Shown here in pieces: positions 1 through 12,376 of a stretch of 64,000 nt of DNA. Positions within the stretch are counted from its first letter, which is position 1; the number at the start of each line of letters is the position of its first letter. A program made the translations under genes and the position numbers. This DNA is from Branchiostoma floridae. Its lineage: Eukaryota; Chordata; Leptocardii; Amphioxiformes; Branchiostomatidae. The stretch is taken from positions 11,018,714-11,082,713 of the forward strand of contig NC_049987.1 of assembly GCF_000003815.2 (NCBI RefSeq), read 5' to 3'. The notes under the pieces are model-generated. The model ran no database searches. It saw only the letters and a program-made list of their open reading frames with translations, and had not been told where the DNA came from.

Positions 1-300
1 CATGGGTTAGGGATTTGCGGCGATGGCAAGGCATAAGGCCTTCGGGACGACTTGAAATTGAACCCATGCCACTTTGTAAATAGAAGACTCAGGAAAATGC
101 AGCATCTTTTCGCCTACGGCTATAGAAGAAAATTCGCTTCCAACCCCCAGTTTTGTCACGAGTTGTTCAGAGTTGGATATAATAGGATTGATGCAAATGG
201 CTTGGCATTTCTATCTTATTGCAGTATCACTCACGGAAAGCACCAGAAAATGTCTTGTTGAGAGCTATATCATATGTAACAAAATACACATGAACAAAAT

Positions 301-983
301 GGGCACCGCAGCGTAACCCAGCTAGCCTAACGTTACATTCCAAATGGACAAAGTACATCACCTTTACTCGCACGAAGTAAGTCCAATTGGTGCTGTGCCC
401 ATGAATTTCGGAAAAGCCATCCAACACGACATTGATATGTCCAAGACATATTGCACTGCAGAACTCGTTATTTGTACAATATGTGCTATTATTACATTAT
501 CTATGATTGCGTCGTTACACTAGATATACTGCCGCCACAGTCAGACAAATGAATACAATATGCACAACGGCTCAGTTTTTCATATCTAGCAATGACGTTT
601 GACATTTCTGCGCAATGGTTACTGTGTCAAAGCTTTGAAAAGGGGCACCGCAGCGTAACCCAGGTAGCCTAACGTTACATTCCAATTGGACAAAGTACAT
701 AACCTTTACTCGCACGAAGAAAGTCCAATTGGTGCTGTGCCCCTAAATTTTCGTAAAAGCCATCTAACACGACAATGATATATCCAGGACATAGTGCACT
801 GCAGAACTCATTATTTGCACAATATGTGCTGTTATTAAATTATGTACCATAGCGTCGTTACCCCAAACATGCTGCCGCCGCAGTCAGACAAATCAGTATA
901 ATATGCACAACGGCTCAGTTTTTCATATCTAGCAATGAAGTTTGACATTTCTGCGCAATGGTTACTGTGTCAAAGCTTTCAAA
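301..983. repeat. Tandem direct duplication, two ~340-bp units
   Basis: Two direct copies at about 301-640 and 643-983, period 342 bp. Each begins GGGCACCGCAGCGTAACCCA and ends near TGTGTCAAAGCTTT, with scattered substitutions between copies. The first ~105 bp of each unit is itself an imperfect inverted repeat: the opening GGGCACCGC pairs with a later GGTGCTGTGCCC, and ATGGAC pairs with GTCCAAT, so a MITE-like hairpin may be embedded. No coding capacity is seen. Confidence 0.85.
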
Positions 984-1071
984 CACGACACACTACCTTG
1001 GGAATGTTTGTTTTTGGATTATTCCTGCACCTCCAAGCAATAATGGAATTTGTTTAGACTCAGGTCCGCCC

Positions 1072-1310
1072 ACACAGGAGCTGAATTTAGCTCAGTAAAA
1101 AGTTTAAAAGTTTTGTTTCTGAATCTGACGCCCACACTATTGATTTCTTATGTCCAAGTATATGTTTGTTCGCTCTCGAGACTGCCAAATACACAGGAGC
1201 TGAATTTAACTCAGTAAAAAGTTCAAAATTGTTGTTTAATAATCTGACGCCCACACTATTGATTCCTTATGTCCACGTATATGTTTGTTCGCTCTCGAGA
1301 CTGTTCAAAT
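1072..1310. repeat. Tandem direct duplication, two ~119-bp units
   Basis: Copies at 1072-1190 and 1191-1310. Both carry ACACAGGAGCTGAATTTA, then AATCTGACGCCCACACTATT, then GTTCGCTCTCGAGACTG in the same order. It is unrelated to the ~340-bp duplication just upstream. The short open frames across it (1166-1477, 1269-1481) do not look like genes. Confidence 0.85.
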
Positions 1311-1866
1311 ACTTTTACTTTTCAATCCGATTTAGAAACACGACGACGGCCATTTTGCGTGCTGGAAATAATTGTAAGCATAATTTACAATACCATATTA
1401 ACACAACGAAAAATTGTAAAAAGGGAATTGTTAAAAATCTATGTTCATGTATGTTTTTTAATTCTACGTACTTGTAGTTAAATCTCATGATTTTGGCATC
1501 AGCTTTCAAATAAACGTTTATTATCACAGCCTATAGCTAAGTCTGATTCTAAGTCTGTATGCTGATTCCACATTTGTTGTTGTTTCACTAGTATGCTGGA
1601 GAATATACAACCACGGCATGTCAAATTTCTACATTTATGACTGACAGTTTTGTGACTTCTCTGCCGTATTGAGCAACCACAACAGAAATGCTACACCAAC
1701 AGTGTTCATGTTGGTGGAAATAACAGTGACAGATCTTTCTCTGTTAATAGCCTGTGGTATGCCTTCAGTTAACTGACTTGACATTCTGATGACTGAATAG
1801 CCCGTGCCCCAGCGTGGTATCTGATTGCATGTACCGTATGTCAATCATGCCGCACGGCTTCTCTCC
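1311..1866. other. Unassigned intergenic DNA
   Basis: AT-rich sequence between the duplications and the candidate promoter. I see no splice-bounded coding exon, structural RNA or paired inverted repeat. Confidence 0.5.
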
Positions 1867-1867
1867 T

Positions 1868-1904
1868 ATTGGCTGACGGGCCCTGACGACGGTTACTATA
1901 TAAA
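1868..1904 (+). promoter_or_regulatory. Candidate core promoter (inverted CCAAT and TATA box)
   Basis: An ATTGG (CCAAT on the other strand) lies at 1868-1872 and a strong TATATAAA at 1897-1904, so transcription would be expected to start near 1925-1935. A short leader would then reach an ATG at 2070 and a good donor at 2085. The motifs are seen directly. That they act as a promoter, and for which gene, is inference, and no downstream exon of such a transcript could be linked. Confidence 0.35.
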
Positions 1905-2069
1905 CCATGCAGAATTGCAGACGCGATAGGTTAAGGCTAACGCCGTGTGCCGGAAGGTCGATATTGGGGTGCTTTTGGAGCGTACAGAATCCTTTAACTA
2001 AAGTGATAAGCCACTTGAACAGCACATAGGGATTAGATACGTCTGCTTAGGACGAGCAACAGCCAAGCT

Positions 2070-2084
2070 ATGCTTTCAATGGTG
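2070..2084 (+). CDS. Possible first coding exon after the 1897 TATA box
   Basis: ATG CTT TCA ATG GTG is followed at once by the donor GTAAGT. It would encode only five residues before a phase-0 intron, or fewer if the second ATG is used. A very short first exon ending in a perfect donor recalls the ATG|GTAAGT start of the calmodulin-like genes here, but no matching second exon was found downstream. The call is weak. Confidence 0.2.
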
Positions 2085-4131
2085 GTAAGTTTGCTTTGTT
2101 GTGGGTTCGCGTCGATAACAACATTGCGTTCATTCGAAGGTCAGTGCTGTCGTCGCATATATCCTTTGCATATACGTATATGTAATAGACTTACAGCTGC
2201 ACATGTGACAAATAATGAAACTTTCTGTACTAATAATGTGATACTATTTTCCTTACCAAAATTTTTACAGATTGCAAGTAGATCAATTAAAAAAAAACTA
2301 TGTACGTATTGAGCTTTGTAAAATGTAACTGTTTGACGTTGTCATAATCCATGTTGTTTTGGCACTTTGTAGTAGATTTGGTATTTTGGAATATCAGCGG
2401 CAGCTTAAAAATCATTGAAATACTGTTACTTTCAAGTTACGTCTTAAACGACCCGCACACAAACGTCAACATCAATGTAATGTCTTTATGAAACGCATTC
2501 ATGCTTGACCGAGCAAGAATCTGATTTCACCTATGGAATCCTCGAATACGTAACCCACGACTCACCGGCGTCCTATCTATGCCATATGACCATTACGAGT
2601 GTCGCCAATCTACCGGGGTAAGTAGAAAATGGCTTTTCCTGCCCATTTGATCCTAACCTGCAAGAGAAAAAGTGATGACACAGTGTAGTTGATACAGGTT
2701 GATGGTGTTTTTGTCTCGCCAAACGACACAGGGATCACAGGCCACCATCATTGCAAACTACTGTATTTGCTGCAGAAATTATAGTAGTTTCTGAGGTCAT
2801 GGTAGTGCGCAATCTTATCTGGTACAATACAAACAGTAGTCATTGCCATCTCCCCCTATTCCTATGAAAATCTACTTTGAGGATGTGAAATTAGCAATCT
2901 GGACTTAGCCGAGGTACTGACGTACATTGCGCTGGGAGTCCAAACTGAAATAACCTTTACATCACTTGGAGTATTCCAGAGAAGCTGTAGTATAACTTCA
3001 AAGTTATGATACAATTTCCCAGCAAAAGGGTCCTGTTCTATGGGCAGATCTATATACAGACGTCATGGAAACACAATTTGCGCTTTCGCCTACTTTTGTC
3101 ATAAAGACTGAGATGATAAGATCTACTGTAGATCACCTTTACCATTGTCAAGCTCATTTGTTATCCGGCAAAGACTAATTACCTTTTCTCAAGTGACTCG
3201 GGTTTTCATCTTTATTGCTCAATAAATATCAGTAGCAATGAAAACGTTAGCTGGTGCACTTAATTTCCAGCAACCGAAGAATGCTTATATGTGGATCCAC
3301 ATCTATTGGCCCTGGAGGTGTCTATAAATTCAAGTTCTTGCCCCTTGGAATCCCCAAATCAGAAAGGCACTGCCGGGCCTACATGTTTTGGAGAGTCTCT
3401 TGTCACACCGTTGCCCATCATTGCCCGTATGATGGCCTCAGGGGAAGTCATAAATGTAAAGGCGGAACATATCACCTTTAGAACGCGCCCAGGGGTGGTA
3501 TCACTCCCCCTAGTTCTGGCGTCAAAGGAGCAATAGGGAGTCACTTGACATCTCAGTGTGCATTTGTGCCATAGAAGGGCGGTAGCCAGCATATTAAACT
3601 ATTGGACAGGAAACTGCCGCTAGGAAGGCTCACGAAGCAGATTCCCGTCATCGAAGCATCCTTTTTAATATGATGTACGCTAGAATTATCTGTTGATCAC
3701 GATATTGCAGTTTCAAATAAGAGCAGTTCATTTCATACTATGCCCAAAGTGACAAGTATCATTTCAAACGGACCTCTCTCTACACATGTATGAATCCAGT
3801 CCTCACACATGGATCCATCACATGGCCTCATAAAAACTGAATAGACACGAATGAACCGATCATATTTCACATGGGTACCGCTTGTACTCGGATGAGTTGA
3901 ATCAGCTTGACAGGTTAAATCTCATGGAAGGTCATAAAATCAAACTTTCATACATGCTAAATCTCCGGAGGAAATTCCCATCAAAGTGAAGTTTGGTCAG
4001 GTTCTATATATTACAATTGCTTAGGGATGTAAGCACAAAGCTGCTATATGGTGATATATAATATTGATATGGTGGTTGCATTTCCCGAAAGGTTTCTTGC
4101 AAATAATGGGTGCTGATATGTCAAACATATT
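2085..4131. other. Unassigned DNA, no recognisable gene
   Basis: No family match. An open stretch at 3291-3536 (plus) overlaps another at 3359-3592 (minus). It is less AT-rich than its flanks and may be the remnant of a mobile-element reading frame, but I cannot name it. Confidence 0.4.
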
Positions 4132-4375
4132 TAAGGTGGCATCTCACTGCACTTGAGGCACCAGTGTGGCACTGCGGGGTTCGTTCATTGCAACACTGTT
4201 GTGTTTTGTTTACTGATTTTCAGATATTGCATAATACGTAAACGTATGACTTTGAAGACAACAAAAAAGTACAAAACGTAAGAAAATCCGTTCTTTACCT
4301 CTAAAATTCGTTGAGAAATCTTTCGAACCCCGCAGTGTCGCACCGGTACCCCAAAAGCAGTGAGATACTCCCTTC
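4132..4375. mobile_element. MITE, family 1, copy a
   Basis: About 244 bp with terminal inverted repeats: the left end AAGGTGGCATCTCACTGCAC mirrors the right end near 4350-4375 (AGCAGTGAGATACTCCCTT). Inner matching stretches (GCGGGGTTCG against CGAACCCCGC) extend the hairpin. It has no coding capacity. Related copies are at 5771-6005 and 10491-10744, and the arms end close to a TTAA-like flank. Confidence 0.75.
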
Positions 4376-5770
4376 AGGAGAATTTTTCACTCAACTACCG
4401 GGCTGAGCAATACCACAAACTTTTTGCCAACTGACCGCAGTACTACTCCTTAATAACCTCCTATAAAACATACTGATTAATCATGGTGTCCAGTTTTCAT
4501 TAAACAGTCAGCAACCGGGGAACGGTCTGATGAATTCTACTGTCCAGTTTGAAATTCCCTGAACCAATCACACTAGCCGTCTGAACTACCTCTAAAGCTA
4601 GCATACGTCTCCCTGCTGTAAAATGGTCAAATGGTTTGAAGCAAAAAAATTTCGGGTCGACGGTACAATACAAATGTTACTCTATGCCTTAATGTCATTA
4701 CCATGTCCTGTTCATATCTACTCCTTGCAAAAACGAGACAATGCTATATTTACACAATGTTCTGAAGTATTAGCTTGTATAATATTACCTAAATTGTCCC
4801 TACCGTTAGATTAGATAGCTTAGTGGCTATATTCTTGCAATAATACATAGTTCAACTCCGATATATATACAGATTGCCATACATTGTACCTATTACAATT
4901 GTCGCGCAATAAAGTTAAAGTTCACTGCAATAAACATGTCAGTACTACCTATTCCAAAGAGAACGTTATAGATTCATCCCGTTTCGTATGATACCATGGG
5001 CTTCTACATGTGCACTGAGCAAGCGCTTTTTACTTAACCCCCATCATACTTTATGGACGAAGGTTCACCCACAGTGAGGAAGGGACATTCAAAGAAGACA
5101 TTTGATATTCGTTACGGTTGTCGTTTGTACCTAATGGATGAGAACATGTACCTGCCCACGCTGAAACGTGCTCTACATAAGGCTCCCAGTAGCAGAGTGG
5201 CGTGCGGGTACAACTTTGATTGCGACATTAAGGTCGTAAGCTAAGAGATTTGCAAACCAACTCATGCCCCGGCATAGTCAGAGTTCCAAACGTCTGCATT
5301 ACGGTGGGAGTCTAGATACCGTTAAGTACGCTGGTACTTTGGGTTGGAATCCACCATAGAGACCATTGTACGCTGGGAGCTTTGGCAAGTAAGTCCTGAT
5401 CACCTTTTATGTTACATTATAACGGTGCACGGCGTATGTTACTCAGAATCACAAAGCTTTGACCCAAGCGAACTGTATTCTAAATGTTTTTTTTTTTAAT
5501 TGAACTTTGTTCTTCTTGAAAAGAAAAGCCTTCTGAAATATCTACCGCAGTAGATGGCATTGACCCTCCAATTTCTTCTGTATACCAAACTATGACTGAC
5601 TACCCCATGGACCCACTTCTTTTCCTTTATATATACAAATAGTAATTCACTGGTATTTTAGGTAGATTTGAAATAAGAGTTGCTTTGTGGTTATATGGAC
5701 TCTGATGTCATAAAAATGAGACTTTGTAGCTTTGATACGAGGCACATCTTTGTATGAACTTAGCTTACAG
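4376..5770. other. Unassigned intergenic DNA
   Basis: AT-rich sequence between two copies of the same MITE family. Nothing codes convincingly: the 5053-5244 frame has no splice context or recognisable motif. Only a T-run near 5486 stands out. Confidence 0.4.
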
Positions 5771-6005
5771 TAAAGGTGCACTCTCATTGCATTTGCGTCA
5801 ATCTTGCGTCACTGCGGTTTCGTTTTTACTGCTTCACTGTTTTTATATTTTTTTCCTATTTTTATAATTTAGATATTGCGTGATACGTAAGAGTATGACT
5901 TAGAAGACTACATAATACACAAAAAGTACCAAAATGTCGTTCTTTATCTCTGAAAAGTGTCTTTCGAACCTAGCAGTGACGCAAGTGCAGTGACAGTGCA
6001 CCTTA
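5771..6005. mobile_element. MITE, family 1, copy b
   Basis: About 235 bp. The left end TAAAGGTGCACTCTCATTGC pairs with the right end AGTGACAGTGCACCTTA, and the inner GCGTCACTGCGGTTTCG pairs with CGAACCTAGCAGTGACGC. It has the same architecture as the copies at 4132 and 10491 but more sequence divergence. Confidence 0.75.
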
Positions 6006-8507
6006 ACATCTATAGCTGAGTTCGTTAGGTTCAGGAACGGGTTAACATTTCAACATTCATTAATCTTGGAAGAAAACATCATTTCCCTTCCATTCCCCGG
6101 TTTGATTGTGCTAACATTATCAAAACCAGTGAGGCGTAGATAGAATATGTATCATGGATTATGGAAGATCTGTTTCTGAACCCAGTGACGCGTCCGGGCG
6201 CGCCATCGTGAAATATCAAGTCATTATTCAAGCTGCGTGCGCGTGGTTGATCCGGAAGATCCAGTTTTATTGCATTAAGAGTAAGGTCAGCGGCAGTGCA
6301 AATTACCCTTGCCTGCGGTAATGGGTTAAGAGTGGTGCGTTCTGTGATGGAACATGTTGGGTCTGATTCATCGACTAGTTGGGCTAGGGGATGACAAAAG
6401 GCTGGGTGATCGTCAAATAGATAATTGCTAGTTTTACGACTGACTTAAGCTGACAGACGTTTCCTATTAGGCTCTTTCAAAAGCCCAGGCGCGGTGCCTA
6501 ACCAAAATCACCCTTGTAATATGTCCGTTTCTCTCTCATTAAGGTTGGGAACAAGCGATGCCTGGCAAGGTATCTAGGTCCAATAATGAGCAGGTCTAGC
6601 ATCCCTTTGGCTTCTCGGTCGTGGTGAAAATACCATCCAAGTCGTTAATGACAAAGGTTCCTGACCCTGCATGGATACATATATGGAGACATTTAGAATC
6701 TGACGAACCTCTGACAACATACCACAATTGTATGTTTCTTGGCAGTGTTTCATCCTATGTCTCATTGTCTGACATTCTCTGCGTTTGGATTTATTTCATT
6801 TGGTTTAGAATTTATCTATTTTTGTTAATTTGGTAAAGGATGGCAGTGTCCCCGGCACAGTTGTATTTATCAATCATTGATTATCAAGCCATTCAGTATT
6901 TCGGGATTATCTTTTCTTGCATATGGTAATTGTGAGGAGATATGGTGATTATCAGTTTCCATGTGAACAATCAACAACATTCAATAGCTAATAAAGAAAA
7001 GTTACCGACGAGACGTATAATTTTTCTCTTGCTGTGATTTTTTTATCGATGTTGCACTGACGCACAACACCAGGTAGTAAACTTTATATTTGTTTAGAAG
7101 GAAATGACCAGTATGCTCAACTCGTTAAGAAGATATGAGTAGCTGAACCATAAGACTAGATGACGACTGTTTGCATGCAATAAAGAACGTGTGTAACAAT
7201 ACCCCTGATACGTCCGGTCGATTTTTCACCGAGTATAGTGATATGTTTATTGTACCCAATTTGGCAATACGTTTCCACATTGTAATTAGAAACTGAAGCT
7301 GGGCATCAGGGCTAACATTTACAGGTAATACAAAGCTGACTTGAAGTACAAGGAACATTTAAACGAGCTTGTCATTACATACGAGCTTTTATGACCGACG
7401 CAAATTACACAAGCATTTATGTCAAAGCAGAGAGGTAATAAGGTTTCTATCATTCGGTGGTACGTAACATCTGAGGGCACAAAGTTTGGATTTATGCAAA
7501 GGTTTGTGCTAGCAATGGACTTCAACTGCTGGGTGTCAAGTAATAATTTCTCCATATTAAGTTTCACCATTGTATGTATAAAGCCTAATCATATCAGCTT
7601 TTCCTATTTACTATAGCTTTTATCTGTTCACGGAATGCCATTTTAGTAAAAAATGTTTCTCTATTTTGAAATTATGGCTAGTAATTGACAATTGAATTGA
7701 ATTTACTTTCATTATGCATTTTGACTATTCTGTGTTAAACTACCTATGTTCTTAACATAACAAAAGCCGAGAGAAGAACCTATGCATTAGTTGTATCTTT
7801 TGAACCCGTAATTTATATTAGTATGTCCTGTTACTAATATACTTTATAACGACTTTAACATGTTTATGCCTTGAGTTAGCAAAAATTTGATATGGATGTA
7901 CTTTATTGCACTTTATTATATTATCTAGGCTTTGGGATGAGAGACGTTTGTTGCTAGTGTATTGGTTAATGACACCAACGTAAAAAATATACTTTCTAAA
8001 TACGAAACATGTCATATGCTACTAAATCTGTGCATAATCAGATCAGGCAAGGTCATGAGAAACTGACGGGGGCTTGGGTTGTGTCAGGTCAAATATTGCT
8101 TGACTTTGACCGAATAACACATCGTCGCCATGACATGCTGACTTCCAATTCACGCCGCATCGATCATTCGCTTCTTCTGTTGCAAAAAGGCGCGACTCTT
8201 ACTGCAGCTATGCATATCTGATAGAAAGGTTGATTGATAGAATCCTATATGCAGTGAACTTGAATCTTCTCATGTATAAGCTGGTAGTTTGTGCAGGAAT
8301 GATATTTTTCAAAGGCCATTTCAGGACAAAGTCAAAGTTCTAAGTCGTATGCAACCGCAGACCACCAATATATCTATAGTAGTATTCATGTTTTATACGC
8401 CATGTAGTCAACTTATCTGACTTTTGAAAATAATCTCTTTTTTACCAAGGGAGTCGAAATTGTTCACCACCATCATGAAGACATCACTTTCTCGTAAATG
8501 CTGAGTC
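6006..8507. other. Region upstream of calmodulin-like gene A
   Basis: Mostly AT-rich with a short CpG-rich patch near 6187-6215. No coding exon or clear TATA box was recognised. The part nearest 8507 must contain the 5' UTR and promoter of gene A, but the transcription start cannot be placed from sequence alone. Confidence 0.4.
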
Positions 8508-11500
8508 ATGGTAAGTTGACATTGTCTGCGTTATATCCAATCGTTTATTCTTTTTACACTGTAGGCGTTTATTTTATAAGCATTGATCCGTTGTCCTCCA
8601 ACTGCTTCTACTTAGAAGTTTCGCCGTTGTTTATTTATGGTATACAGTGTATGATATCATAATCAAGATATTAGATTTAAAAAAACACCATCCTTAAGTA
8701 TTGATTTGTCTCCTACTATAATTTTGTTACATTTTCTTACTAACTAGATCCGATGTTTCGTTTACCTTTCAGGCCGGGAAATTGACAGAAGACCAAATTG
8801 TCGGTAAGTACGCACCAACACTTAATTTGATGTGCCGCTGATGTAGATCAATAAGTTTATTTGAGTTTGATTCCATGTGGCAAGTGGTTTCTTTTCCGTT
8901 TATGGATTCTTACCTGGCGGAAATTGTGGGTTGCTCTTACACACCAGACCTTATAAATGATATTGATATTTCCTCCGTACAGCTATTTGCTATCGCAAAC
9001 TTAAATCATCAAATGATCCTCTTACGTCCGATCCAATTTTGGAGTTAAAGGCCAGTGAATGGAACAATCAACCACCAATCAACCAATCAATCGACCAATT
9101 ACATTGTTCTTATTCTGATAATTTTGGCAACCATGCATCTTTTCGCTGTCATAAAACATATCCTTTGTTTGGCGAAGGGTGAGGATATCTATATATGGAT
9201 CTTGAAGCTTCGATAAGTTTTTACGTGATTTTAGATTCCAAGCATGGTCTGATGATGTACTGATTCACCAGAAAGGTCATGTTTGCCACCCACGTTGGAC
9301 ATTTTCGAGATATGAGATTGTAGTTACCTTCATAAGGAGATCTATATTAACTACGCATAAAAAGCCATAAAATATTAGGGCTTATAATGGCCTCTAACTT
9401 CGATGTTTTCCTGTCAGCACGGTCGCGGTAACGTAGCGGTTCTCTTTGACTGATTTTGCGTGATTTGACTTTAGAAAACTAGTAGTAGTTATTATAAAAG
9501 TAGTAGTTTATACATAAAAAGCATTCTATATTCAAACTCATATCTGCGTGTATATACTATGTTAGGGTACCCCATGTGAATAAAACATATTCGAAAGGTG
9601 AAGCCATTCTTGACATAATTATATTCACAGGTAACTTCAAAACAACCAACGTAATCTTTTCCTGCAAACTCGTCAATTTGAGCTACTACACGATTGCCTT
9701 CTTACTGACTTGACACTTCAAGCACTGCAGTTACAAATCCGGCTGCGTATATCCAATGATCATGTAATCTTGTATTTCTATTTTGAAACGGGGTCACCCT
9801 GGTAGGTCACACTTAGAAATAACTCTCCACTGTGTCTGACGTCCCTACAGAGTTGAGAGAAGCTTTTTGTGCTGTGGACCGTGACAACGATGGAACCATA
9901 ACCATTAAGGAACTGGGCACACTCATGCGGTCCCTGGGACAGAACCCCACTGAGAATGAAATGGAGGATATCTCCAACGATGTTGACCCTGACGGTACGT
10001 ACTCGGTAGTGGTCTTTATACATAGATCCTCGCTGGAACCGTGTTCATTGCACACGGTCATGTCCGTGTTTGATAAATGGACGTTTATTCATTTTTTGTT
10101 TGATATTATCAATCACACCTTAATCTGTTGTAAATTAGTACTCTTTTTTGCAACGTATTATGAAGTCAAAAACATGTCAAATTCTATCCAAAAGTATATT
10201 AAGTACAGTTGCAATATGTACTTGTTTGTCTTAGAAAAGTTATTTCTTGTAGTCTTTCCTTAGGGCGGTCTTTACCAAATTTGAGTAGATACAGTCTGTT
10301 ATTGCCTAATATCTACTTTATGTCACCAGGTGAAGGAGCGATCAATTTTGTTGACTTCCTGCACGTAATGGCCAAACGGCAAAGTGACACGGAGAGGGAA
10401 GATGAACTGCGGGCGGCCTTCAGGGCCTTTGACGCCGACAACAACGGATATATAGAGTACTTCTATTACAGTTATACAATGCAGTACGCCTTAATGTGGT
10501 ATCTCACTGCACTTGGGGTGCTGTTGGGGCACAGCGGAGTTCGAAAGATTACTCAACGAATTTCAGAGATAAAGAACGAAGTTTCTTATGTTTTGTGTAT
10601 TTTGTTGTCTTCTAAGTCATACTTTTACATATTCCGCAATATCTAAATTCTAGAATATCGTCAACAATAACACAACAGTACCGCAGTTTTTCTAACCCCA
10701 CACTGTCGCACCTGTGCCCCAAGTGCAGCGAGATACCACTTTAACTTAGCAGCTTTTGTATACCAAACCGCGAATAATTCTTATGTTATTCCCTGTGCCA
10801 TTCATGGAATTGTAACGGATTCATCCTATCTAAATGCATCGTGACTACTGGCCTAGATTCACACAGGGGCATGCCCTTTTGAAAACTCATATGACACTGT
10901 AAATTATGAATAGATAATAAAAGAATCGTTGATGCATTGTGGCAAAACACCCACACATTACTTTACTATCCCCATCTCAAGCACGCAAGACAAAAGGGGA
11001 TTGCAATGAGCCAATGAACCCAAATTGGGGTTTTGGTGTGATTTCCCCAGCGTGCTATGCGATATTACTGTCGCTGACAAGAGCAGGCATTATGAACACT
11101 GATATGTCGTCATGGATTTGAACTATATCTACCACAACAACGATTTGGGAATCAGACAACTAAATCAAAGCCTAGATCTGTAGTGATGCTGTTTAAATAC
11201 CATATTACACGTAGGTATTATATTGTAAATGCAGAAATTTTCGCGGTGGTTTAATGTTCGCGGTTTTCGCAGTGGCCGCTTCACCGTGAACTTAAAACCA
11301 CCGCGACATTTTTCCATAGCAGTAAGAGACTACACTACATGGTGCTACCGCGAAATTAAAACCACCGCGAACTTAAACACATTTACAGTAACTGGTCCTT
11401 TGCAATTATCTCGACAGTAAGACTGAACTGAGGAACGTGATGACTGACATCTGTGACGATATCACCAGAGAAGACATAGATGAGATGTTTCAGCACTTCG

Positions 11501-12376
11501 ACAGAAATGGTGATGGTAGGATAAAGTATGAAGGTAAAGTTGGCATTAACATCAAGCGAACCCATCTTACTATAAGCTAATCAAGTATTCACTTTAACAA
11601 GCACAGACCCTGGTGTCTGAGTGTCCAGGAGTTTGGGCAGCTAGAACAAGTGCTTGGTTGCTCGATGTTCTACCTTGCCTAAACATAACACATCTATCTA
11701 CTAGTAGTTTGTTGGGTTCGTTTTGCACTTACTACTCTTTACAATGGGATTGCAAAGAAGTTGAGCATATGCACCCTATTTAATCCTTACAGCTCATGAT
11801 TATATGGACAAGTGCTTGATAGCTGGGTGTTCTAACATGCCTAAACAATACATATCTAGTTTGATGGGTTCACTTGGTGTCAATGCCAATGTTTTTCAAA
11901 ATCTCTTTGCTCTTACTACTTCTTACAGTGGGATTACAAAGAAGTTGAGCATATGCACCCTATTTACCCATTATTTGCTCATGATGTATACCACTATTAT
12001 GTACCATGCTATGAAAATGAAAACTACGTGTCTATTACGTGAACTGCTTTCACACAATCAGGAAGTCAACACGCATGATAAAGACAATGTGTATCACTTG
12101 TTATAGCTGTCTTTGCATGCGTGTCTAGCTAGTACATGTAATTTCTTTGGTCCAAACGTTTAGTGTTTTTAATTAGCGTTGTTCTTAAAAAAACACGAAG
12201 AAGCTAAGAAGCTCAACATGGTCCGTCAAGTATGCTTAACCAATATGTTTTCACTAAACAAATCTATAGAATCTATATAATAATAAAACGATACTTGTAA
12301 TATTGTCCTCTTCTCTGCAGAGTTCATCTCTTCGGTGATGGCGATGGAGAGGGAAGAGTTACAGCAAAAGAAATAG
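8508..12376 (+). CDS. Calmodulin-like EF-hand protein A (six exons, complete)
   Basis: Exons: 8508-8510 (the ATG only, then GTAAGT), 8773-8803, 9851-9994, 10330-10456, 11418-11533 and 12321-12376 (TAG). All introns are GT-AG and phases agree, giving 158 aa. It aligns end to end with calmodulin: N-terminus [16 protein letters not shown] and four EF-hands with loops [36 protein letters not shown] and [12 protein letters not shown]. Loops I, III and IV keep the usual ligands. Loop II ends in Asp instead of Glu at position 12, which in EF-hands usually weakens calcium and favours magnesium. The calmodulin Lys115 position is Asp, and a charged tail of about nine extra residues ([10 protein letters not shown]) follows. 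It is probably a cytosolic calcium sensor diverged from calmodulin, with unknown targets. Introns 4 and 5 are invaded by repeats. It lies on the opposite strand to paralogues B and C. Confidence 0.93.
10491..10744. mobile_element. MITE, family 1, copy c, in intron 4 of gene A
   Basis: About 254 bp. The left end TTAATGTGGTATCTCACTGC pairs with the right end AGCGAGATACCACTTTAA, so the arms end in near-identical TTAA flanks. The inner sequence matches copy a in opposite orientation. It starts only 34 nt past the exon-4 donor at 10457. The open frame that runs through it (10209-10646) is an artefact of exon 4 plus MITE. Confidence 0.8.
11222..11390. mobile_element. MITE, family 2 (TACTGTAAATG ends), in intron 4 of gene A
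   Basis: About 169 bp. The left end TTGTAAATGCAGAAATTTTC mirrors the right end ACATTTACAGTA, and internal TTCGCGGTGGTTT and AAACCACCGCGAA blocks pair on both sides. It ends 27 nt before the acceptor of exon 5, so it sits where branch-point and pyrimidine-tract signals are expected. A second copy is at 29167-29379. Confidence 0.8.
11646..11967. repeat. Direct duplication in intron 5 of gene A
   Basis: Copies at about 11646-11782 and 11808-11967 share ACAAGTGCTTG, TTGCCTAAACA-type text and GAAGTTGAGCATATGCACCC in the same order. A short piece near 11537-11570 also matches 11850-11885 in inverted orientation. It is non-coding and accounts for the 11804-12106 open frame. Confidence 0.75.

Noticed and set aside
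3254-3592. Overlapping open frames on both strands
   Set aside because: They read somewhat protein-like but show no recognisable motif or splice pattern; left as a possible mobile-element remnant only.
10209-10646. 145-aa plus-strand frame
   Set aside because: Only 10330-10456 is a real exon of gene A; the rest is intron and MITE read through in frame.
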